NCBI GenBank assembly: GCA_947488645.1
Contig: CANLAC010000028.1
Coordinates: 1-11,665 of the forward strand
Reading direction: 5' to 3'
DNA length: 11,665 nt
DNA from: Actinomycetota bacterium
GTDB taxonomy: Bacteria; Actinomycetota; Actinomycetes; Nanopelagicales; Nanopelagicaceae
In this document: positions 1 through 6,010 of the stretch, one piece after another
Layout: each line of letters begins with the position of its first letter
How positions within the stretch are numbered: the first letter of the stretch is position 1
The notes under the pieces: generated by a model
What the model saw: only the letters and a program-made list of their open reading frames with translations
Databases searched by the model: none
What the model was told of the DNA's origin: nothing
Made by a program: the position numbers and the translations under genes

Positions 1-535
1 CAACAACAATCTTTAAACCCTTTAACGGAGTTTGAACTGATGCAAGTAGATGCTTTAAGTAACGCTCTGTGGCGGTGTCATCATTGATTGCACGGCCAAC
101 ATTTCGACCTGTTGGGCGCTCCCAATCTTCACCCATGCGGGCTTCGATACGAGCTTCAATTGCATCATCTAACTTGCCACCACCACGAGCAAATAATTTG
201 ATTCCGTTATCTGGCATTGGATTGTGGGAGGCAGAGATCATTACGCCAAGATCTGCTTTTGATTCAGCAACAAGATGTGCAATTGCAGGTGTAGGTAATA
301 CGCCCACTCGATACACATTGATTCCAGCACTTGTTAAACCAGCAACAACGGCTGCTTCTAGGAACTCTCCTGAGGCGCGTGAATCTTGGCCAACAATTGC
401 AGTTGGCTGATGGTCCTTATTTGATGAGCTTTCAACCAATATATGCGCAGCGGCAACAGAAACATCTAGTGCAAGTTCTGCGGTGAGATCACGATTGGCT
501 AAGCCACGGATTCCATCGGTGCCAAAAAGCGCCAA
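1..535 (-). CDS. glmM: Phosphoglucosamine mutase GlmM, N-terminal part (3' end outside window)
   Basis: GlmM interconverts glucosamine-6-phosphate and glucosamine-1-phosphate in the cytoplasm, feeding UDP-GlcNAc and peptidoglycan synthesis. The visible ~178 residues cover domain 1 and the start of domain 2 of the alpha-D-phosphohexomutase fold. FGTDGIRG is at residues 4-11, a GQDSRASG loop at 49-56, and the catalytic phosphoserine loop ISASHNP at about 100-106, with Ser103 expected to carry the phosphate. The SASHNP/GTDGIRG pair points to GlmM rather than ManB/Pgm. The start is taken as TTG (533-535) because AAAGGAG lies 5 bases upstream and the reading frame then begins LALFGTDG, where the family begins. 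It follows rpsI after 24 bases, as in other actinobacteria, so it is probably cotranscribed with rplM-rpsI. No defect is seen before the window edge. Confidence 0.95.
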   Translation of the reverse strand, partial: MALFGTDGIRGLANRDLTAELALDVSVAAAHILVESSSNKDHQPTAIVGQDSRASGEFLEAAVVAGLTSAGINVYRVGVLPTPAIAHLVAESKADLGVMISASHNPMPDNGIKLFARGGGKLDDAIEARIEARMGEDWERPTGRNVGRAINDDTATERYLKHLLASVQTPLKGLKIVV

Positions 536-559
536 TTGAACTCCTTTGGTAAAAGTGAA

Positions 560-1042
560 TTAACGCTTTGAGTATTGAGAACGCTTACGTGCCTTCTTAA
601 GGCCGTACTTCTTGCGCTCAATAACACGTGCATCACGTGAAAGGAATCCAGCTTTTTTGAGTGCTGGACGGTTTGCTTCTTCATCAATTTGATTGAGTGA
701 ACGTGCAACACCTAAACGAAGTGCGCCAGCTTGACCTGAAACTCCACCACCGTTGATACGTGCGAAAACGTCGTACTGGTTTTCAGCACCAACTGTGCGG
801 AATGGCTCAGAAACTAACTGCTGGTGAACCTTGTTTGGGAAGTAATTTTCTAGTGTCTTACCGTTAACAACCCAACGACCTGTTCCTGGAACAAGGCGAA
901 CGCGTGCAACAGCTTCCTTACGACGACCGGTGCCACCACCTGGTGCCTTGATTGCTGGACGGTTAGTTGCTGCTGCTGGTGTTGCTGAAGAGTATGAAGT
1001 AGGAGCTTCTTCGTTGTCGATTAATTCTAGGTTCTCTGACAT
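560..1042 (-). CDS. rpsI: 30S ribosomal protein S9
   Basis: Small-subunit protein S9; its C-terminal tail reaches toward the P-site tRNA. The 160-residue product has the family signatures GRRKEAVARVRL (about 39-50), the NYFPNKVHQQL segment, GGGVSGQAGALRLGVARSL, and a basic C terminus ending KKARKRSQYSKR. Residues 1 to about 37 are an acidic then Ala/Pro/Gly-rich extension. Such an extension is normal in actinobacterial S9 (mycobacterial S9 has one) and is absent from the shorter E. coli form. The ATG start has AAAGGAAC upstream. It lies 11 bases after rplM, the standard L13-S9 pair, with glmM following 24 bases later. Confidence 0.97.
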   Translation of the reverse strand: MSENLELIDNEEAPTSYSSATPAAATNRPAIKAPGGGTGRRKEAVARVRLVPGTGRWVVNGKTLENYFPNKVHQQLVSEPFRTVGAENQYDVFARINGGGVSGQAGALRLGVARSLNQIDEEANRPALKKAGFLSRDARVIERKKYGLKKARKRSQYSKR

Positions 1043-1053
1043 TTACTGTTCCT

Positions 1054-1506
1054 TTACTTCACGATTTGTGAAACTTGATTGAATACATATGGCTTTGGTG
1101 CTTGTGCAGCATGTGGGTGTTCTGGACCTGCGTACACCTTTAGCTTTGACGCGATCTGGCGACCGAGTGAATTCTTTGGAAGCATTCCCTTAATTGCCTT
1201 TTCAACTGCGCGTGTTGGGTGCTTTTCAATAAGCTCGCCGTACACAGTAGAAGTTAAACCGCCTGGGAAACCTGAGTGATGGTGAGACCACTTCTGTGTT
1301 GCCTTGTTACCTGACAATGCAATCTTTTCTGCATTGATAACAACAACGAAGTCACCCATGTCCATGTGTGGAGCAAATGTTGGCTTGTGCTTTCCACGAA
1401 GTAGAACGGCAGCATGTGTTGCAAGACGGCCCAAGACCACATCTTGTGCATCGATGATGTGCCAGTTACGGACCGCATCACCAGCTTTTGGACTGTATGT
1501 ACGCAC
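1054..1506 (-). CDS. rplM: 50S ribosomal protein L13
   Basis: Large-subunit early-assembly protein L13, 150 residues, close to the usual ~147. Visible family blocks are WHIIDAQDVVLGRLAT near residues 15-30, the LLRGKHKPTFAPHMDMGDFVVVINAEK region, the SGNKATQKWSHHHSGFPGGL block, and MLPKNSLGRQIASKLKVYAGPEHPHAAQAP. The start is GTG (1504-1506), with an AAGAAGG-type ribosome site about 10 bases upstream; the product then begins MRTYSPKAGD, as actinobacterial L13 does. It is the first gene of an rplM-rpsI-glmM unit with a promoter candidate 61-89 bases upstream of the start codon. Confidence 0.97.
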   Translation of the reverse strand: MRTYSPKAGDAVRNWHIIDAQDVVLGRLATHAAVLLRGKHKPTFAPHMDMGDFVVVINAEKIALSGNKATQKWSHHHSGFPGGLTSTVYGELIEKHPTRAVEKAIKGMLPKNSLGRQIASKLKVYAGPEHPHAAQAPKPYVFNQVSQIVK

Positions 1507-1566
1507 GCTTTTGCCTACCTTCTTGTAGAGATTAATGACGGCGCCTTTATCAAGCGCAGAGGAGTA

Positions 1567-1595
1567 AGGGTACCCGCGTCAGGCTCAGGGGTCAA
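1567..1595 (-). promoter_or_regulatory. Putative housekeeping promoter for rplM-rpsI-glmM
   Basis: On the minus strand, TTGACC (1590-1595) is followed after exactly 17 bases by TACCCT (1567-1572). This matches a sigma-70/SigA-type -35 (5 of 6) and the actinobacterial TAnnnT -10 at ideal spacing. It sits in the 107-base gap between the end of truA and the rplM GTG and would give a leader of about 55 bases. A small bulged hairpin (GCGCTT, loop, AAGGCGC) lies in that leader; whether it regulates L13/S9 cannot be told from one sequence. Confidence 0.6.
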
Positions 1596-1613
1596 AATGG
1601 CGCTTAAACCCAC

Positions 1614-2453
1614 CTATTCATCTCCCTGGGTTTCACGACGTGCCACTGTTTTTGCAGCCCGCTCTAAAAGCTCAGAATCTGAGGGGTAATCCACCTGTCG
1701 AAGGGTCAGACCACATGCCGGAAAGACCAAACTGTCAGAGATTCTCACCTTGTTAGCCAAGGTCTCTGCGATCCATTCTGGACCAAATCGACCATCTGCA
1801 ACACAGACAACAGCACCTACCAAATTGCGAACCATGGAATAACAAAAGGCATCTGCCACAACATCACCAATTAAGTAACCTTCAGAATCTCTTACCCATT
1901 CAAACTTTTGCAGCTGGCGAATAGTTGTCGCACCCTCTCGAAACTTGCAGTAGGCAGCAAAATCATGATCGCCGAGCAACAACGCGCTCGCCTGATTCAT
2001 CGCGGCAATATCTAGCGGGCGATACCAGGATGCAACATCAAAGCGATGCAACGGAGAAATGACTTGATTAGCATCCAAAATCTTGTAGGTGTAATGACGA
2101 CGCAGTGCTGAAAAGCGGGCGTGAAAGGCAACCGGTGCGACAGAGATATTCATGACGCGAACATCGGTATCTAAGAGGCGATTTAGTTTGTAGCCGAGCT
2201 CTTCAAGATTTATGCCTTCTGGAACATCAACATGAATTACTTGGCCAATGGCATGGACTCCAGCATCAGTGCGCCCAGCGACAATGCTGTCAATCTTTGA
2301 TTGTGTAACTGTGCCAATGGCTTTTTCTACTTCTTCTTGAACAGTTCTGCGATCTGGTTGCTTTCCCCAGCCATAAAAGTTTGTTCCGTCGTATGCAAGA
2401 TCTACCCGCAAACGAAGAAACCCACTCTCAGGGTAGAGAGTGGGTTCCGTCAT
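1614..2453 (-). CDS. truA: tRNA pseudouridine(38-40) synthase TruA
   Basis: TruA isomerises uridines 38-40 in tRNA anticodon arms. The 279-residue product shows LAYDGTNFYGWGKQP (about 19-33), the catalytic motif GRTDAGVHA with nucleophile Asp63, the FHARFSALRRHYTYKI block, and the C-terminal FCYSMVRNLVGAVVCVADGR segment. It is the usual downstream neighbour of rplQ in actinobacteria. The start is uncertain. The ATG at 2451-2453 has no clear ribosome site and adds about 11 residues before the conserved LRLRVDLAYDG; the same codons encode a perfect 11-bp hairpin. An in-frame TTG at 2409-2411 (codon 15), just past the hairpin, is an alternative. The function is secure. Confidence 0.95.
   Translation of the reverse strand: MTEPTLYPESGFLRLRVDLAYDGTNFYGWGKQPDRRTVQEEVEKAIGTVTQSKIDSIVAGRTDAGVHAIGQVIHVDVPEGINLEELGYKLNRLLDTDVRVMNISVAPVAFHARFSALRRHYTYKILDANQVISPLHRFDVASWYRPLDIAAMNQASALLLGDHDFAAYCKFREGATTIRQLQKFEWVRDSEGYLIGDVVADAFCYSMVRNLVGAVVCVADGRFGPEWIAETLANKVRISDSLVFPACGLTLRQVDYPSDSELLERAAKTVARRETQGDE
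2419..2446 (-). terminator. Terminator-like hairpin after rplQ, inside the annotated 5' end of truA
   Basis: On the minus strand AACCCACTCTC is followed by a 6-base loop (TACCCT) and the perfect complement GAGAGTGGGTT, then TTTCTTCGTTT. An 11-bp stem with a pyrimidine-rich, T-containing tail resembles a Rho-independent terminator or attenuator for the rpsM-rplQ operon, located 34 bases after the rplQ stop. It overlaps codons 3-12 of truA if the ATG at 2453 is used. The T tail is interrupted, so termination may be partial. Confidence 0.55.
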
Positions 2454-2479
2454 GAGAATAATTTCTAAGAAATAAAGAC

Positions 2480-2845
2480 TTAGTTAGCTTTCTCTGTTAC
2501 TAATTCAATTACTGCCATAGGTGCGTTGTCACCCTTGCGAGGACCGACCTTAGTAATACGTGTGTAGCCACCTTCGCGTGTTGCAAAGCTTGGACCGATT
2601 TCAGTGAAGAGTGTGTGTACTACGCCCTTGTTCTGAATCTGTGCCATGACCTGACGACGTGCAGCTAGATCACCCTTCTTAGCGAAAGTAATTAACTTCT
2701 CCGCTAATGGACGCAGGCGCTTAGCCTTTGCCTCGGTTGTTGTGATCTTGCCGTGCTCGAACAACTGCTCTGCAAGTGTGCGTAGGAGTAGTCGCTCATG
2801 TGATGGGCCTGAACCCAGACGAGGACCTTTACTTGGTGTTGGCAT
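2480..2845 (-). CDS. rplQ: 50S ribosomal protein L17
   Basis: Large-subunit protein L17, located near the peptide exit tunnel. The 121 residues begin MPTPSKGPRLGSGPSHERLLLRTLA and carry the EHGKITTTEAKAKRLRPLAEKLIT block (about 31-54). They end with GGYTRITKVGPRKGDNAPMAVIELV, all diagnostic of the bacterial L17 family; the length is normal. The ATG start is preceded by TAGGAGA, in which the TAG is the rpoA stop codon, so the upstream gene's terminator codon is embedded in the ribosome site and the two are probably translationally coupled. It closes the alpha operon; a terminator-like hairpin follows 34 bases downstream. Confidence 0.97.
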   Translation of the reverse strand: MPTPSKGPRLGSGPSHERLLLRTLAEQLFEHGKITTTEAKAKRLRPLAEKLITFAKKGDLAARRQVMAQIQNKGVVHTLFTEIGPSFATREGGYTRITKVGPRKGDNAPMAVIELVTEKAN

Positions 2846-2856
2846 TATCGATTCTC

Positions 2857-3870
2857 CTAAGCCTGCTCTGCATCGACGAAATCATCGTCGACTGATGCGT
2901 TGTAGTTCTGATGTTGGGTTGGATCGAAACCAACTGGGCTGTCCTTTAGAGACATTCCCATTGAGACAAGCTTTGCCTTGACCTCATCAATTGATTTTGA
3001 ACCAAAGTTACGGATATCTAGCAAGTCAGCCTCTGAACGGTTAACTAGCTCTCCAACTGTGTGAATGCCTTCGCGCTTCAAGCAGTTGTATGAACGAACT
3101 GTTAGATCTAGATCTTCGATTGGAAGAGCAAGATCTGCTGCAAGGGCTGCATCCATAACAGATGGCCCCATCTCGATACCTTCAGCATCAAGATTTAGTT
3201 CGCGTGCAAGTCCGAATAGCTCAACCAATGTGCGACCAGCTGATGCAACTGCATCGCGTGGCTTCATTGATGGCTTTGTTTCTACATCTACAACAAGGCG
3301 ATCGAAGTCTGTGCGCTGTTCAACGCGAGTTGCTTCTACCTTGTATGTAACCTTCAAAACTGGTGAATAGATTGAGTCAACAGGAATGCGACCGATCTCT
3401 GCGCCAGCCTGCTTGTTTTGTACAGCAGTTACGTAACCACGGCCACGCTCAACTGTAAGTTCAATCTCAAGATTGCCCTTGCCGTTAAGTGTTGCAATGT
3501 GAAGCTCAGGGTTGTGAACTTCTACGCCTGCTGGAACTGCAATGTCTGCACCAGTAACAACACCGGCACCTGACTTGCGGATGTAAACAACAGCTGGTTC
3601 ATCGTTATCTGATGAAAGCACCAAGTTCTTGATGTTCAAAACGATATCGGTGAGATCTTCCTTGACGCCTTCAAGAGTGGTGAACTCGTGAAGTGCACCT
3701 GCAACGCGAATGCTTGTAACTGCTGCACCTGGAATAGATGAAAGCAATGTACGACGCATGCTGTTGCCAAGTGTGTAACCAAAGCCTGGTTCTAGTGGCT
3801 CAATGATGAACCGTGAACGGTGCTCAGAAACTACTTCTTCGCTGAGAGTTGGACGTTGTGCAATTAGCAC
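2857..3870 (-). CDS. rpoA: DNA-directed RNA polymerase alpha subunit
   Basis: The alpha subunit dimerises to seed RNA polymerase assembly and its C-terminal domain contacts UP elements and activators. The product is 337 residues. The N-terminal assembly domain (about 1-230) includes EPLEPGFGYTLGNSMRRTLLSSIPG (24-48) and the VQNKQAGAEIGRIPVDSIYSPV segment. The C-terminal domain (about 247-312) contains LTVRSYNCLKREGIHTVGEL, with Arg259, Asn262 and Lys265 matching the E. coli DNA-contact residues R265/N268/K271. An acidic actinobacterial-type tail (ends DDDFVDAEQA) follows. The start is GTG (3868-3870) with AGAGGAG upstream. It lies 124 bases after rpsD, the largest gap in the alpha operon; rplQ follows after 11 bases. 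Confidence 0.98.
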   Translation of the reverse strand: MLIAQRPTLSEEVVSEHRSRFIIEPLEPGFGYTLGNSMRRTLLSSIPGAAVTSIRVAGALHEFTTLEGVKEDLTDIVLNIKNLVLSSDNDEPAVVYIRKSGAGVVTGADIAVPAGVEVHNPELHIATLNGKGNLEIELTVERGRGYVTAVQNKQAGAEIGRIPVDSIYSPVLKVTYKVEATRVEQRTDFDRLVVDVETKPSMKPRDAVASAGRTLVELFGLARELNLDAEGIEMGPSVMDAALAADLALPIEDLDLTVRSYNCLKREGIHTVGELVNRSEADLLDIRNFGSKSIDEVKAKLVSMGMSLKDSPVGFDPTQHQNYNASVDDDFVDAEQA

Positions 3871-3890
3871 TGCTGCTCCTCTTCATTCGG

Positions 3891-3985
3891 GGAAATCCAC
3901 TATTTGATTTCCGCTCTTTCCCCTGATCCTTCAATCAGGGGCCTTACTAAGTACTGCCCGCATGTTGCGTGCTTGCGCACCCAAC
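3891..3985 (-). promoter_or_regulatory. Structured rpsD-rpoA spacer with three hairpins
   Basis: Three inverted repeats occupy the 124-base rpsD-rpoA gap, read in the mRNA sense. The first is GTTG-G-GTGC, loop GCAA (GNRA type), GCAC-G-CAAC at 3964-3985, starting 9 bases past the rpsD stop. The second is CCCCTGAT, 6-base loop, ATCAGGGG at 3920-3941. The third is GGAAATC, 8-base loop, GATTTCC at 3891-3912, ending about 20 bases before the rpoA GTG. None is followed by a T run in the transcribed direction, so they look like RNA processing, protection or translational-control elements rather than terminators. The role is inferred, not shown. Confidence 0.5.
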
Positions 3986-3994
3986 TTTTAAAAA

Positions 3995-4621
3995 TTACTT
4001 GGAATACAGTTCAACGATCAGCTGCTCTTGAACCTGTGTGTCGATGACTGCACGAGCAGGAACTGAGTGAATGATGATGCGCATCTGCGAACCAACAATC
4101 TCCATCCATGCTGGTACTGCCTTCTCGCCAAGCTCTGCGCTAGCAACGATGAATGGTGTGAGATCCAATGACTTTGGAAGAACATCAATGATGTCCATCG
4201 GAGTCACACGGAATGAAGGAATGTTTACCTTCTTACCATTTACCAAGAAGTGTCCGTGACGAACTAGTTGACGTGCCATGTCGCGGCTCTTTGCAAAGCC
4301 TGCACGGAACACAACGTTGTCCAAACGTGTTTCAAGAATGACAAGAAGGTTTTCACCAGTCTTGCCCTGCTTGCGGTTAGCTTCTTCGTAGTAACCACGG
4401 AACTGCTTTTCTAGAACACCATAAATACGTGCGCACTTTTGCTTTTCGCGCATCTGCAATAGGTATTCAGATTCCTTTGAACGACCGCGACCATGCTGGC
4501 CAGGTGGATAAGGACGAGATTCGATAGGACACTTTGGTCCATCGCACTTTGTGCCCTTAAGGAAGAGCTTTACTTTTTCGCGACGGCAACGCTTGCAGTC
4601 TGCTCCGGTATAACGAGCCAT
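3995..4621 (-). CDS. rpsD: 30S ribosomal protein S4 (zinc-binding C+ form)
   Basis: S4 is a primary 16S rRNA binder that nucleates 30S assembly and in many bacteria also represses its own operon. The product has 208 residues. Cys9, Cys12, Cys26 and Cys31 form an intact C-X2-C-X13-C-X4-C zinc site, so this is the C+ form also found in Thermus. The YPPGQHGRGRSKESEYLLQMREKQK block and the S4 RNA-binding domain (RLDNVVFRAGFAKSRDMARQLVRHGHFLVNGKKVNIPS, about 98-137) are present. The ATG start has GGAAGGAAGAG upstream and lies 16 bases after rpsK. The gene is followed by the structured rpsD-rpoA spacer. Confidence 0.97.
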   Translation of the reverse strand: MARYTGADCKRCRREKVKLFLKGTKCDGPKCPIESRPYPPGQHGRGRSKESEYLLQMREKQKCARIYGVLEKQFRGYYEEANRKQGKTGENLLVILETRLDNVVFRAGFAKSRDMARQLVRHGHFLVNGKKVNIPSFRVTPMDIIDVLPKSLDLTPFIVASAELGEKAVPAWMEIVGSQMRIIIHSVPARAVIDTQVQEQLIVELYSK

Positions 4622-4637
4622 TTATTCTCTTCCTTCC

Positions 4638-5057
4638 TTAAACTCGACGTGGTTTCGGTGGGCGGCAGCCATTGTGTGGAGCTGGAGTTACATCAGAGAT
4701 GGCTCCAACTTCTAGGCCTGCTGCTTGCAATGAACGGATTGCAGTTTCGCGACCAGAACCTGGTCCCTTAACAAATACATCAACCTTCTTGAGGCCGTGC
4801 TCCTGTGCGCGACGAGCTGCTGCTTCTGCTGCGAGCTGTGCTGCGAATGGAGTTGACTTACGTGAGCCCTTGTAACCAACCTGGCCAGATGATGACCATG
4901 AGATTACAGCGCCGGTTGGATCAGTAATAGAAATAATTGTGTTGTTGAAAGTGCTCTTAATGAACGCTTTACCAACAGCAATATTCTTCTTTTCCTTCTT
5001 ACGGATCTTAACTTTGCCCTTAGCTGGAGCGGCAGTCTTAGTCTTAGGAGCGGCCAT
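4638..5057 (-). CDS. rpsK: 30S ribosomal protein S11
   Basis: S11 sits on the 30S platform near the mRNA exit. The 139-residue product has a Lys/Ala-rich N terminus (about 1-26), followed by the conserved core: GKAFIKSTFNNTIISITDPTG, SSSGQVGYKGSRKSTPFAAQLAAEAAARRA, VFVKGPGSGRETAIRSLQAAGLEV and ISDVTPAPHNGCRPPKPRRV. The last segment is the rRNA-binding C terminus. Its ATG overlaps the rpsM TAA by one base (TAATG), so translation is likely coupled to rpsM. rpsD follows after 16 bases. Confidence 0.98.
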   Translation of the reverse strand: MAAPKTKTAAPAKGKVKIRKKEKKNIAVGKAFIKSTFNNTIISITDPTGAVISWSSSGQVGYKGSRKSTPFAAQLAAEAAARRAQEHGLKKVDVFVKGPGSGRETAIRSLQAAGLEVGAISDVTPAPHNGCRPPKPRRV

Positions 5058-5434
5058 TACTTAGTCACCTTCTTCTTACCTGCAATTGCCTTACGAGGTC
5101 CCTTACGTGTACGCGCATTTGTATGTGTGCGCTGACCACGAACAGGTAGTCCCTTGCGGTGACGAATACCTTGGTAGCTCTGGATTTCAACCTTGCGACG
5201 AATGTCGCCAGAAATTTCACGACGAAGGTCACCTTCGATTTTGAAGTTTGCTTCGATGTATTCGCGAAGCTTTGCAAGATCTGATTCTTGCAAGTCCTTA
5301 ACGCGGATGTCTGGACTAATGCCAGTTGCTGCTAATGTTTTTTGAGAACGGGTAAGACCCATTCCAAAAATGTAAGTGAGTGCGACTTCCAAACGCTTTT
5401 CGCGCGGAAGATCAACACCGACGAGACGTGCCAT
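5057..5434 (-). CDS. rpsM: 30S ribosomal protein S13
   Basis: S13 lies in the 30S head and contacts the P-site tRNA and the B1 intersubunit bridges. The 125 residues start MARLVGVDLPREKRLEVALTYIFGMG, with the helix-hairpin-helix region around residues 1-55. They contain YQGIRHRKGLPVRGQRTHTNARTRKG (about 89-114) and end in a basic tail, matching the family in order and length. The ribosome site is weak (GATAGGT upstream of the ATG), although a strong GGAGG about 20 bases further upstream is paired with CCTCC. The gene opens the rpsM-rpsK-rpsD-rpoA-rplQ run and follows a 108-base structured spacer after rpmJ. Confidence 0.97.
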   Translation of the reverse strand: MARLVGVDLPREKRLEVALTYIFGMGLTRSQKTLAATGISPDIRVKDLQESDLAKLREYIEANFKIEGDLRREISGDIRRKVEIQSYQGIRHRKGLPVRGQRTHTNARTRKGPRKAIAGKKKVTK

Positions 5435-5454
5435 GTATCTACCTATCTATATCT

Positions 5455-5526
5455 GGAGGTCCTCCGCAATACTGTTCTCTGGCCTACCAGTCCAAAGGTC
5501 TTCACTCGCGTGAAGTCGTATTACGA
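5455..5526 (-). promoter_or_regulatory. Structured rpmJ-rpsM spacer (possible leader of the S13-S11-S4-alpha operon)
   Basis: The 108 bases between rpmJ and rpsM hold four compact inverted repeats. They are TCGTA-A-TACGA (5516-5526); CTTCAC-GCGA-GTGAAG (5500-5515), a perfect 6-bp stem with a GNRA-type tetraloop; CTGG-TAGG-CCAG (5479-5490); and GGAGG-A-CCTCC (5455-5465), which can tie up a ribosome-site-like GGAGG. In E. coli, S4 represses the alpha operon through a pseudoknotted leader just before rpsM, so a leader function here is plausible. No homology to that RNA can be claimed from the sequence alone. Confidence 0.45.
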
Positions 5527-5542
5527 GTTTGTTAGTGCTTAT

Positions 5543-5656
5543 TTATCCTTGACGTTGCTTGTGACGCAGGTTTTCGCAAATGACCATGACGCGACCCTTG
5601 CGGCGAATGACTTTGCACTTATCGCAAATCTTCTTAACGCTTGGATTAACCTTCAT
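5543..5656 (-). CDS. rpmJ: 50S ribosomal protein L36 (zinc-binding form)
   Basis: A 37-residue protein beginning MKVNPSVKKICDKCKVIRR and ending ENLRHKQRQG, the full normal length of L36, the smallest 50S protein. Cys11, Cys14, Cys27 and His32 form the intact zinc-ribbon site, making this the C+ version. The ATG at 5654-5656 is preceded by GGGGAG. The gene lies 17 bases after infA, as in most bacteria, and 108 bases before rpsM. Confidence 0.96.
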   Translation of the reverse strand: MKVNPSVKKICDKCKVIRRKGRVMVICENLRHKQRQG

Positions 5657-5673
5657 GTTTATTGCTCCCCTTG

Positions 5674-5895
5674 TTACTTATAACGATAAATAATTCGACC
5701 CTTTGTTAGGTCGTACGGACTCATTTCCACAATCACACGATCGGCAGGAAGAATACGAATGTAGTTCTTTCGCATCTTGCCGCTTATGTGAGCGAGGACT
5801 TTATGTCCGTTAGTTAGCTCCACGCGAAACATTGCGTTAGGTAAAGCCTCAGCTACGGTGCCTTCCATTTCGATGGCGCCATCTTTACTAGCCAA
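5674..5895 (-). CDS. infA: Translation initiation factor IF-1
   Basis: IF-1 occupies the ribosomal A site during initiation. The 73-residue OB-fold protein contains KDGAIEMEGTVAEALPNAMFRVEL (about 4-27), GHKVLAHISGKMRKNYIRILPADRV and SPYDLTKGRIIYRYK, a near-complete match to actinobacterial IF-1. The start codon is TTG (5893-5895): the only ATG nearby upstream (at about 5912) runs directly into a TAG, and the mature-family N terminus begins here. A modest GTAGG lies upstream. The gene is usually directly downstream of map, but here a transporter operon intervenes, leaving a 115-base intergenic region that must contain its promoter if it does not rely on read-through. Confidence 0.96.
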   Translation of the reverse strand: MASKDGAIEMEGTVAEALPNAMFRVELTNGHKVLAHISGKMRKNYIRILPADRVIVEMSPYDLTKGRIIYRYK

Positions 5896-5938
5896 GCTGT
5901 ACCTACATTTCTGTTTTAAGCGTGAAACAAGCGAACTC

Positions 5939-5987
5939 GTAGTTTAGGGGGCAGGCTCAAATAAGGGAAATCGGCCTTTTAAACTAC
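5939..5987 (-). promoter_or_regulatory. Inverted repeat and possible infA promoter
   Basis: Between the MFS gene and infA, GTAGTTTA (5980-5987 on the minus strand) and TAAACTAC (5939-5946) are perfect 8-bp inverted arms about 33 bases apart, with an inner AGGC/GCCT pair. The downstream arm contains TAAACT (5941-5946), a TAnnnT -10-like hexamer that would give a leader of about 40 bases for infA. The -35 region at 17-18 bases (TTCCCT/TTTCCC) is poor. It could be a long-loop hairpin terminating the transporter operon, an operator, or both; evidence is limited. Confidence 0.35.
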
Positions 5988-6010
5988 ATCCTTGTAATTC
6001 AGGCCACAGA

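Noticed and set aside
69..410. Plus-strand open frame of 113 codons
   Set aside because: It is antisense to glmM, whose minus-strand product has clear FGTDGIRG and SASHNP motifs; no recognisable protein on the plus strand.
2419..2446. Considered as an insertion-sequence or mobile repeat end
   Set aside because: Single short hairpin with no second copy, target duplication or transposase in the window.
3920..3941. Perfect 8-bp hairpin considered as a Rho-independent terminator of rpsD
   Set aside because: Followed by AAAGAG, not a T run, in the transcribed direction; kept only as part of the structured spacer.
5342..5683. Plus-strand open frame spanning rpsM start, spacer and rpmJ
   Set aside because: Runs antisense through two certain ribosomal protein genes; no ribosome site or family similarity seen.
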